Below, piece after piece: positions 7,757-14,857 of a stretch of 35,675 nucleotides of DNA. The notes beneath the pieces were generated by a model. It saw only the letters and a list, made by a program, of their open reading frames with translations. It was not told the origin of the DNA and did no database searches. A program made the position numbers and the translations under genes. Source of the stretch: CAYWGR01 sp964458015 (GTDB taxonomy: Bacteria; Planctomycetota; Planctomycetia; Pirellulales; Thermoguttaceae); the NCBI GenBank assembly GCA_964458015.1, contig CAYWGR010000034.1, positions 1 through 35,675 on the forward strand, given 5' to 3'. Position 1 is the stretch's first letter, and each line of letters begins with the position of its first letter.

Positions 7757-8296
7757 ATGCCAATCTACACACGTACCGGTGATCAAGGCGAAACGGATTT
7801 GCCCGGTGGGGGACGGGCGGCTAAGGATGCGCTGCTGTTGGAAGTGTTGGGGACGCTCGACGAATTGGGCGCGTGGATGGGCTTGGCGCGATGCGAGGCG
7901 CTGTCGGCTGGGGAAATTGCTTTGCTCGAACAAATTCAGCATCAGCTCTTTAAGATGGGGAGCGAGTTGGCAGGCAAATCGGGAGAGCAGCCTTTAGCAG
8001 GGGCCATTAGCACGGAAGATGTCACGGCCCTCGAACAGCTCATCGACCGTTATCAGGCCAAGTTGAAGCCGACGACCACGTTTATTTTGGTTGGGGGGTG
8101 TCGGGCTGCCGGGGTGCTGCATTTAGCGCGGGCGGTCTGTCGCCGGGCCGAACGCCGACTGGTCGCGCTTGCGACAGGCGGATCACAGGCTGTACGGCTC
8201 TCTCATTTGGCTTATCTCAACCGGTTGAGCGATCTGTTGTTCGTTTTGGCCGGGGTTGCGAATCTCGAAGCCGGCGTGGAAGAAACGCCGTGCTAG
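7757..8296 (+). CDS. pduO: PduO-type cob(I)alamin adenosyltransferase
   Basis: Transfers the adenosyl group of ATP to cob(I)alamin to make adenosylcobalamin (coenzyme B12), in the cytoplasm. The 179-residue protein has the family signatures: YTRTGDQGET at 4-13 with the ATP-binding TRTGD, GTLDELGAWMG at 32-42, HLARAVCRRAER at 122-133 and YLNRLSD at 153-159. Length is normal for the family. The start at 7757 has AAAGGGA at 7744-7750. A palindrome lies between the MITE remnant and the start. No cobalamin riboswitch box is visible upstream and no other B12 gene is in the window, so it probably serves scavenged or remotely encoded cobalamin. The family is firm; PduO rather than EutT or CobA type is clear from the motifs. 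Confidence 0.9.
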   Translation: MPIYTRTGDQGETDLPGGGRAAKDALLLEVLGTLDELGAWMGLARCEALSAGEIALLEQIQHQLFKMGSELAGKSGEQPLAGAISTEDVTALEQLIDRYQAKLKPTTTFILVGGCRAAGVLHLARAVCRRAERRLVALATGGSQAVRLSHLAYLNRLSDLLFVLAGVANLEAGVEETPC

Positions 8297-8426
8297 CCAT
8301 GCAAACATTGTCTGCCTGCCAATTAGGCAAAGTCTTTGCCGTGGCGTGAAAAATTCCGCTGTAATATCCGCAAAAAGCCCTGCTGGTAATGCATTTGGGG
8401 CGTTTCGGCCGATTTCAGCCTGCAAT

Positions 8427-8443
8427 TTGGCACGCAGATTGCT
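8427..8443 (+). promoter_or_regulatory. Sigma-54 (RpoN) promoter of amt
   Basis: TTGGCACG (8427-8434), four bases, then TTGCT (8439-8443): an essentially perfect -24/-12 RpoN promoter (consensus YTGGCACG-N4-TTGCW). It lies about 86 bases before the amt start and implies activation under nitrogen limitation by an NtrC-like enhancer-binding protein. I did not find a convincing NtrC site in the 130 bases upstream; only TGCC-AATTA-GGCA at about 8327-8339 stands out as a dyad. Confidence 0.85.
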
Positions 8444-8529
8444 TCTCAAAAAAACTTCGTGCCGAGGCATGGGCGTTGTGCGCGCCTATGTCGCCGGTTC
8501 GTTGAACGGCAACGAAAGGCGGTGTTCTT

Positions 8530-9972
8530 ATGAGAATGGAAATGAACATATCGAAGTGGATTGTAACGGTAGGCGTTATCGCTATTTTGGGTTTAGCAGT
8601 TTTCTCCGCGGGCACGGCTTGGGCGGCAGAAACGGAGAGCGTTGCTCCGGCGGCATCGACGGCGGCCGCGGGCCCCAAGCTTGATACGGGCGATAATGCT
8701 TGGCTTTTGGTCAGCTCGGCATTGGTGTTGATGATGACCGGTCCCGGCTTGGCGCTGTTTTATTGCGGATTGGTTCGCAAGAAAAATGTGCTTAGCGTGA
8801 TGATGCAATGCGTATTTCTGATGTGTTTGATGACGGTCATTTGGGCGCTCTGGGGCTATACGCTGAGCTTTGGGGGCGATGCCGCGGATATGCCGCCGAA
8901 ATGGATCGGCACGACTGAACACTTATTCATGAAGGGCGTACAGGCGGAATGGATCGACGGGAAATCCGTCACGCCGATGCATCCGCTGCTGACGATCAAT
9001 CGATTGACGCACATGCTCTTTCAGGGGATGTTTTTCATCATTACCCCGGCTTTGATTTGCGGGGCATTTGCCGAACGCATGAAATTCAGCACGATGGTCG
9101 TCTTCATGATTCTCTGGGGGACGTTGGTTTATTGTCCGTTGTGCCATTGGGTTTGGGGGGGCGGAATCCTTCAGTACGGCAGTAAAAATGCGGGGGTATG
9201 CGCGGGCGGGGCGTTGGACTTCGCCGGCGGAACGGTGGTGCATATCAGTTCCGGCATATCGGCCTTGGTGTGTGCGTTGATGCTCGGCAAGCGGTTGGGA
9301 TTCGGGAGCGAGCCGATGCCGCCGCATAATTTGACCTATACGGCGATCGGCGCCACGATGCTTTGGGTTGGCTGGTTCGGCTTCAATGCCGGCAGCGCGT
9401 TGAATGCCGGCGGATTGGCGGCGAGTGCTTTTTGTGCCACGCATTTCGCGGCCGCGGCAGGCGGCCTAACTTGGGCTGCCATCGAGTGGTTCAAACGCGG
9501 AAAGCCTTCGATTTTGGGAACTTGCTCGGGCGTCGTGGCCGGATTGGTATGCATTACGCCGGCCGCGGGCTATGTGACGCCCATGTCGGCCTTGGCGATG
9601 GGTGTGGCTGTCGGCGTGGTTTGCTTCCTGGCCTGCACCAGCTTGAAATCATGGTTCAAGTACGACGATTCGCTGGATGCGTTCGGCGTCCACGGCGTCG
9701 GCGGAACGTTGGGAGCGCTTTTGACCGGCATTTTTGCCACACGCGCCACCGGCGCATTTCCCGACGGGAAGTTGTTGGGGCTTCTCGAAGGTGGCTCCGT
9801 GTTGACGGCCCAGATCACGGCCGTTGTGATTACTTGGGCCTTGGCCATTGCCGCGACCTATGTTATTCTCAAGGTGCTTGATGCCCTGATGGGACTGCGC
9901 GTATCGCAAGCGGCCGAGATCGAGGGTCTCGATTTCAGCCAACACGGCGAAGAAGGATACATCTTTATTTAA
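8530..9972 (+). CDS. amt: Ammonium transporter Amt
   Basis: Conducts ammonium/ammonia across the inner membrane. The 480-residue protein starts with a cleavable-looking signal peptide (VTVGVIAILGLAVFSAGTAWAA) followed by eleven expected membrane segments. Family marks: MTGPGLALFYCGLVRKKNVLS, FAERMKF, DFAGGTVVHISSG with the first pore His at 238, and DDSLDAFGVHGVGG with the second pore His at 388. The C-terminal cytoplasmic tail (residues about 450-480) ends HGEEGYIFI. The region between residues 115 and 150 is a little longer than in AmtB. Just downstream lies glnB, the classic amt-PII pair in which PII plugs the channel when nitrogen is plentiful. Transcription is from the sigma-54 promoter at 8427-8443. 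Confidence 0.95.
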   Translation: MRMEMNISKWIVTVGVIAILGLAVFSAGTAWAAETESVAPAASTAAAGPKLDTGDNAWLLVSSALVLMMTGPGLALFYCGLVRKKNVLSVMMQCVFLMCLMTVIWALWGYTLSFGGDAADMPPKWIGTTEHLFMKGVQAEWIDGKSVTPMHPLLTINRLTHMLFQGMFFIITPALICGAFAERMKFSTMVVFMILWGTLVYCPLCHWVWGGGILQYGSKNAGVCAGGALDFAGGTVVHISSGISALVCALMLGKRLGFGSEPMPPHNLTYTAIGATMLWVGWFGFNAGSALNAGGLAASAFCATHFAAAAGGLTWAAIEWFKRGKPSILGTCSGVVAGLVCITPAAGYVTPMSALAMGVAVGVVCFLACTSLKSWFKYDDSLDAFGVHGVGGTLGALLTGIFATRATGAFPDGKLLGLLEGGSVLTAQITAVVITWALAIAATYVILKVLDALMGLRVSQAAEIEGLDFSQHGEEGYIFI

Positions 9973-10093
9973 GAATACCGACATTGCCCAAGATCCGTGT
10001 TCCGTCGGCGATACGGTTTCTCCGGCCGAGTTTACTGGACAATCCGCCGCGGCGCGGTTCGTAGGCAAGTTCAGAAGTAATAGGAGCTTTCTG

Positions 10094-10432
10094 ATGAAAA
10101 AGATCGAAGCGATTATTCGCCACTTCAAGCTTGAAGACGTGAAAAAGGCCCTGACGGAGCATGGCGTGACGGGGATGACGATCACCGAGGTTCGCGGGTT
10201 TGGCCGCCAGAAAGGCCACACCGAGATGTACCGCGGCACCGAGTATGAAGTGGATTTCGTGCCCAAGATCAAGGTTGAAGTCGTGGTGCCCGACGCTAAG
10301 CTTCAGGTGATTTTGGATACCATTATTCGCTCTGCGCAAACGGGCGCGGTGGGCGACGGAAAAATCTTCGTCTCGGATTTGGCCGAGGCCGTTCGCATTC
10401 GCACCGGCGAATCGGGAGAGACGGCGTTGTAG
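10094..10432 (+). CDS. glnB: Nitrogen regulatory protein P-II (GlnB/GlnK)
   Basis: Trimeric signal protein that senses 2-oxoglutarate and ATP/ADP and controls Amt, glutamine synthetase adenylylation and NtrB. The 112-residue length is standard. It has the T-loop GHTEMYRGTEYEVDF with the uridylylation site at Tyr51, the B-loop in TGAVGDGKIFV and the C-loop with RTGE near residue 103. Location 121 bases behind amt suggests one transcript and a GlnK-like role of regulating the channel; by sequence alone GlnB and GlnK cannot be told apart. GlnD, the enzyme that modifies Tyr51, is encoded next at 10772. Confidence 0.95.
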   Translation: MKKIEAIIRHFKLEDVKKALTEHGVTGMTITEVRGFGRQKGHTEMYRGTEYEVDFVPKIKVEVVVPDAKLQVILDTIIRSAQTGAVGDGKIFVSDLAEAVRIRTGESGETAL

Positions 10433-10503
10433 GTGAAAGGGGGAGGCAAGAGTTTCCAGGAAGGAATGCGGGGCGAGTGTTCGTGGAATTTTAAGTAATA
10501 GTT

Positions 10504-10712
10504 GAGGGTGTCCTGAAATTGGAGTACCAAAACAACGAAAAAATTTAGGCCAGGAGGGTCGTAAACGACCCTGACGTGACATTCGGTTGAGGGAAAACAG
10601 TTTGTTTGGCGTCCGTTATCCCGGCGTAAACGCTCGGGCCTAATACCGCCTACGGCGGGCAAGGGCCGTAAACGGCCCTGGGCCCTGGCATTTGAATTTC
10701 GGGGACACTCTC
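10504..10712. mobile_element. MITE-like palindromic element between glnB and glnD
   Basis: About 209 bp with imperfect terminal inverted repeats: GAGGGTGTCCTGAAATTGG at the left (from 10504) matches the complement of GAATTTCGGGGACACTCTC at the right (ending 10712). Inside are two near-identical hairpins with TAAA loops, GGGTCG/CGACCC (10556-10571) and GGGCCG/CGGCCC (10663-10678), and CCGCC-TAC-GGCGG. The flanks share TAGTT (10499-10503 and 10716-10720), a possible but inexact target duplication. It has no coding capacity. Its hairpins could stop glnB transcription or act in the glnD leader. Confidence 0.55.
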
Positions 10713-10771
10713 ACTTAGTTGCCGATTGCCTTATACGCTATCCACCATCCACTAGCGGCATTTTTCTGTCT

Positions 10772-13438
10772 ATGTCCTCTCTCCGTCCTTATGTGTTGAC
10801 GGCCAAGCAGCGTTTGGAGGAGGGGCGTCGAGAATTCGAGCGGCGCCATGAAGCGGGCTGCGAGGGGATCGAGCTCTCGGCGGCGATTACGGATCTTTGG
10901 GACGAAGTATTGTTGGAGCTTTGTGAGTTTGCGCTGGACGAAATGGGCGAATCGGGGCCCAACGGTCTGTGGTCAAAAATCGCCTTGGTGGCACACGGCG
11001 GCTATGGGCGGCGCGATGTGGCCCCCTATAGCGACGTTGATTTAATGATCCTTCATCAGCCGGGCGTGGGCGATCGTGTGGCGCCGTTGGCCGAGCGTTT
11101 GTTGCGAGACGTGTTTGATGCGGGATTGTGCTTAGGGCATAGTGTGCGAACGCCCGAGCAGGCCGCCGGATTGGCTTGCGGCGAAGCGATGATCTGCACA
11201 TCGCTGATCGAATCGCGGTTGCTGCGCGGCAGCGTATCGCTCTACTCGCATTACCAAAAAAAGCTCCAGCGTTTGACGCGGCGGCGCGCCCGATGGCTGA
11301 TGGCCGAAATTCGGGAGGATCGCAGCGAGGAGCGGCATCGCTACGGCGAGACCGTATTTCTGTTGGAGCCCAACGTCAAGCGGTCGAGCGGCGCGTTGCG
11401 CGACATTCAGTGGATCCGTTGGGTTGCATGGCTTCGGTACGGAACCACGGATGCCGGCGAATTAGAGATTCGCGGCGTGCTTAGCCATGAAGATCGGCTG
11501 GCGATTGAACATGCCCGGGAGTTTCTGCTTCGCTTGCGGAATGAATTGCACTTTCATGCGCATAATGCGGCCGATGTGCTGGATCGGAGCGAGCAACTTC
11601 GGATTGCCGAATTGCGGGGCTATGCATCGCAGGCGGGATTGCTGCCGGTCGAGCGGTTCATGCGTGATTATTTCCGCCACACGGCGGCGGCAAGCCATAT
11701 TGCTGCGAGGTTTACAGCCAAGGCCCAATCGCGTGATCGTAGAGACAAACTTGTGACGATGTTGTTTGGCCACAAGGTTGAGAAGGGGATTTATGTAGGG
11801 CCGGCGGGTCTTTTAGTGGGGCACCGCCGTCTGGAATCGCTTCGCGGCGATTTGACATCGGTGATACGGTTGGTTGATTTGGCGAATTTGTATGATACTC
11901 CGATTGCCGCCTCGACTTGGGAATCGATTCGGCAACATGCGTGCCATCTGTCGAAGGAACCGCCTTCGGCCGAAGCGTGCCGATCTTTTCTTTCGCTGTT
12001 GAATCACCCGGCTCGGCTGGGGCCGTTGTTGCACGATCTGCATGACGCCCACCTATTGGAGCATTTTCTGCCCGAGTTTCATCGCGCACGGGGTTTGCTG
12101 CAATTCAACCAGTATCACAAGTACACCGTGGATGAGCATTGTTTGCGGGCGGTGGAATTTGCCACGGAGTTTTTGTCGGATCCGGGGCCGGTCGGGCGCG
12201 TTTATCGTTCGCTTACGCAAAAAAGACTCTTGCACTTAGCTTTATTGATTCATGATTTAGGGAAAGGGCATCTGGAGGATCACCGTGAGGTGGGAGTGAA
12301 AATCGCCGCTGAAGCCGCGAGACGATTGGGGCTTGCCGCGACCGAGGCCGAGTCGCTGAAGTTTCTGGTCCACAACCACATGCTGATGAACCATCTGGCG
12401 TTTCGCCGCGATACGGCTGATCCACAATTGGCCGTGCAACTAGCGGTGCAGGTGGGATCGCCCGAGTTGTTGCAAATGCTGTATGTCATTACAGCGGCCG
12501 ACTTGGGTGCGGTGGGACCGGATGTGTGGGATGGTTGGAAAACGGAAGTTGTCACCGACCTTTACCATCGCACGATGCAACATCTGGCAGGCGAAAGTTT
12601 GGAAACGACGGTTGACGAACTGCTTGAACAGCAGCGCGAAGCGATACGGGATCTGTTGGGCGAGGAAAAGGCACGGCCGTGGTTTGCCGAACATCTTGGC
12701 GCCTTGCCGCCCGCGTATCTTCATGCCACGCCGCCGCAACAGGCTGCCGCCGATTTGCGGTTGTTGCATTCCATAAGTCCGCGGCCTTCGGGAGAGGCCC
12801 GAGCCGAGGGCATTCGGAGTGCGGCGTCTGTTGCGCAGTATCAACCGGAGACGGATGCGGTTCAATGCACGATTGCAACATATGAACATATTGTGCCCGG
12901 CCTTTTTCATCGGCTGACCGGCGTTTTGAGCAGCCACGGCCTACAAATTCGCTCGGCACAGATCCACACGTTGCCCGACGGTTTGGTGCTTGACCGATTT
13001 TGGGTTCACGATCCTGATTTTGCGGGCGAACCGCCTGCCGAACGGCTGGAACAGGTGGAACGGTCGCTGGTCGAGAGTTTGCAAAATCCGGTCGGGCAAC
13101 CGCCTGCTTTCCGGCATACGTGGCAGGTGGGCAGCCATCGGAAGGTGCGTGTGCCCGGTGTTCCGACGCGGGTGAATATCGATAACAGCACGTCGAGCCG
13201 ATTCACGATCATTGATGTGTTTACGCACGACCGCACGGGGTTGCTGTATGCCATTACCCGCGCGTTGTTCGAGTTGGACCTATCGGTTGCCCGGGCGAAG
13301 ATCGGGACTTTTTTGGATCAGGTGGTCGACGTGTTTTACGTCACCGATCTCAACGGCGAAAAGGTGAAGGATGCCGAGCAGTTGCAGATCATTCACCGGC
13401 GACTGCTGGAAGTCGTCGAGAGCGGGAGCAATGGGTAG
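10772..13438 (+). CDS. glnD: [Protein-PII] uridylyltransferase / uridylyl-removing enzyme
   Basis: Adds UMP to PII at low glutamine and removes it at high glutamine, thus the primary glutamine sensor. The 888-residue protein has all the domains in order: nucleotidyltransferase with GGYGRRDVAPYSDVD (GG at 76-77, Asp88 and Asp90), a helical linker, the HD hydrolase domain with LLIHDLGKGHLEDH (His494, Asp495) and a preceding YTVDEHCLRAVE metal ligand segment, then two C-terminal ACT domains (about 700-770 and 809-885) that bind glutamine. Length is usual (E. coli 890). The start at 10772 (MSSLRPYVLT) lacks a strong ribosome site. It lies next to its substrate gene glnB, an arrangement that groups sensing and transport of nitrogen; the MITE-like element separates the two. 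Confidence 0.95.
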   Translation: MSSLRPYVLTAKQRLEEGRREFERRHEAGCEGIELSAAITDLWDEVLLELCEFALDEMGESGPNGLWSKIALVAHGGYGRRDVAPYSDVDLMILHQPGVGDRVAPLAERLLRDVFDAGLCLGHSVRTPEQAAGLACGEAMICTSLIESRLLRGSVSLYSHYQKKLQRLTRRRARWLMAEIREDRSEERHRYGETVFLLEPNVKRSSGALRDIQWIRWVAWLRYGTTDAGELEIRGVLSHEDRLAIEHAREFLLRLRNELHFHAHNAADVLDRSEQLRIAELRGYASQAGLLPVERFMRDYFRHTAAASHIAARFTAKAQSRDRRDKLVTMLFGHKVEKGIYVGPAGLLVGHRRLESLRGDLTSVIRLVDLANLYDTPIAASTWESIRQHACHLSKEPPSAEACRSFLSLLNHPARLGPLLHDLHDAHLLEHFLPEFHRARGLLQFNQYHKYTVDEHCLRAVEFATEFLSDPGPVGRVYRSLTQKRLLHLALLIHDLGKGHLEDHREVGVKIAAEAARRLGLAATEAESLKFLVHNHMLMNHLAFRRDTADPQLAVQLAVQVGSPELLQMLYVITAADLGAVGPDVWDGWKTEVVTDLYHRTMQHLAGESLETTVDELLEQQREAIRDLLGEEKARPWFAEHLGALPPAYLHATPPQQAAADLRLLHSISPRPSGEARAEGIRSAASVAQYQPETDAVQCTIATYEHIVPGLFHRLTGVLSSHGLQIRSAQIHTLPDGLVLDRFWVHDPDFAGEPPAERLEQVERSLVESLQNPVGQPPAFRHTWQVGSHRKVRVPGVPTRVNIDNSTSSRFTIIDVFTHDRTGLLYAITRALFELDLSVARAKIGTFLDQVVDVFYVTDLNGEKVKDAEQLQIIHRRLLEVVESGSNG

Positions 13439-13482
13439 AAGGTGATTGGTGGCGAACGAATCCCAAATCCTTCAACTGCCTG

Positions 13483-13517
13483 CCCTCACCCTAACCCTCT
13501 CCCAAAGGGAGAGGGGA
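13483..13517. repeat. Dispersed repeat with CCCTC...GAGGG hairpin
   Basis: Begins CCCTCACCCTAACCCTC and contains the perfect 9-bp hairpin CCCTCTCCC/GGGAGAGGG with an AAA loop (13495-13515). It belongs to the same family as the copies at 21574-21614 and 29851-29988. It lies between the ends of the convergent genes glnD and the ATC-hydrolase-like gene, where it could act as a bidirectional terminator, though no T-run follows. Confidence 0.6.
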
Positions 13518-13694
13518 CCGGAATCGAATTCCTAAGCCCTGTCCCCTAATCTCTGATCGCTCTTCTTATACGGATTCCAATTCAAAGTTGCGTGGTGGTG
13601 TCTTTGCGAAGCTGCAAGCGATTGATTAAACGTATTGGGCGGTCGAGGCGTTCAGAATTGGCAAAATCAGCGCAATTGTGAATTGGAAACGATA

Positions 13695-14180
13695 TTATTC
13701 TCCGGGGCGAATGTGGAGGCGGCAGCAGCCTTCCTCGCCGGGTTGCCAGGTGTCGGACGTGAATTGGAAGCCTGCGGCCGTAAACATGCCTTCGTCGATT
13801 TGGGAGGCGATGCGGCATAGGACGGCAATCTCCTCGTCGGGCAGTCCGGCTTCGACCCAAGCATCGCGCAAGGGGCATCCCTGAAACTGGATATCCAGCT
13901 CTTCGGCGTCGCTGTGAACGACCTTGGGGTGGAACATTCGGCCGCTGTCGGGAATGGTGTCGAGCAGGTCTTTTTGAAGCCCCGCCAAATCGGCGGGTGC
14001 GAACCGGGCGTATTTTTCTTGCCCTAGCGCTTCGCCGCGGCGGTAAATTGCCCTGGAGAGCAGATCCTCGGCCCGATCTTCGCCGAGTTCCGAGCGGAGT
14101 TCGTCGTAGATCAGGTAGTACAGCATGGCCCGATTTTTGTAGGAGTCGTACAGTTGGGCGTGGAGCGATGCTTCTGACAT
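13695..14180 (-). CDS. ATC-hydrolase-family protein
   Basis: A 161-residue cytosolic protein matching the L-2-amino-thiazoline-4-carboxylic acid hydrolase family by its layout: a helical N-terminal half and the C-terminal core GCPLRDAWVEAGLPDEEIAVLCR (Cys102, Cys122), SQIDEGMFTAAGFQFTSD and a final GCCRLHI (Cys152, Cys153). The named member opens a thiazoline ring in a cysteine-forming pathway of Pseudomonas, but most family members, including this one, have no proven substrate. I chose the ATG at 14180; a TTG at 14216 is possible but unlikely. It is divergent from the ECF sigma gene, sharing a 128-bp upstream region. Confidence 0.65.
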   Translation of the reverse strand: MSEASLHAQLYDSYKNRAMLYYLIYDELRSELGEDRAEDLLSRAIYRRGEALGQEKYARFAPADLAGLQKDLLDTIPDSGRMFHPKVVHSDAEELDIQFQGCPLRDAWVEAGLPDEEIAVLCRIASQIDEGMFTAAGFQFTSDTWQPGEEGCCRLHIRPGE

Positions 14181-14308
14181 AATCCTAAGCCCTTTTGAGA
14201 GAAGAGTTTGCGGCAAATGGAAAAAACCGAGAAAAAAACGGTTAAACGTCTCTAGAAGCGTTAATTATCATAGAGGAAGGGACTTTTCCGGGCAACGGGG
14301 AAAAAAAC

Positions 14309-14851
14309 GTGGACAGAACGCACGCCAATGATGAATTTGTGCGACGGTTTGTTCGCTGCCAGCAGGATTTGTACGCCTATATTCTTTCCCTGGTGCCCAA
14401 TACGGCCGATGCCCAGGACATTCTCCAGGAAACGGCCGTAGCACTTTGGGCCAAGGCGGATCAGTACGAGATGGACGAGCCCTTTATGCCTTGGGCGGCC
14501 CGTTTCGCTTGGAACCAAGTGCGGAAGTTCCGTCTTTATCAGGCCCGGCGTCATCGGCACGTTATTCCGCTGAGTGACGAGGCGGTCGAGGCTTTGGCGG
14601 CAGATCGGATCGAGTTCGACGCGACCGCTCCGACGCGGGGGCAGATTTTGCAGGAGTGCGTGGAGAAACTGATCGACGACGACCGTCTGTTGTTGCGTGA
14701 GCGTTACGATTTGCAGATTTCGATGCGGGAAGCCGCCCAGCAGCGCGGCGTTGAACCGACGATTTTGTATAAACGGCTTGGACGGATTCGCCACGCTCTT
14801 TTGGATTGCATCAACGAGACCATCGCCGAGAAGGGTCGCGAACCAAAGTAA
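14309..14851 (+). CDS. ECF RNA polymerase sigma factor (planctomycete/verrucomicrobial type)
   Basis: Directs RNA polymerase to a small regulon. In 180 residues it shows sigma region 2 (FVRCQQDLYAYILSLVPNTADAQDILQETAVALWAKADQYE, about 10-55) and region 4 with its HTH (LIDDDRLLLRERYDLQISMREAAQQRGVEPTILYKRLGRIRHALLDCI, about 120-172). The start is a GTG at 14309 after a G/A-rich stretch. The next gene, a FecR protein, starts seven bases after the stop, so the two form an operon; such FecR proteins are the usual partners of this sigma subgroup and probably act as its membrane-bound regulator. The genes downstream (PEP-CTERM proteins, prepilin-like protein) are candidate targets. Confidence 0.9.
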   Translation: MDRTHANDEFVRRFVRCQQDLYAYILSLVPNTADAQDILQETAVALWAKADQYEMDEPFMPWAARFAWNQVRKFRLYQARRHRHVIPLSDEAVEALAADRIEFDATAPTRGQILQECVEKLIDDDRLLLRERYDLQISMREAAQQRGVEPTILYKRLGRIRHALLDCINETIAEKGREPK

Positions 14852-14857
14852 AACACC

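Noticed and set aside
9649..10272. Long minus-strand open frames across amt, glnB, glnD, typA and the Hsp70 genes
   Set aside because: They are complements of well-supported genes, rich in Arg, Pro and His as expected for shadow frames in this base composition.
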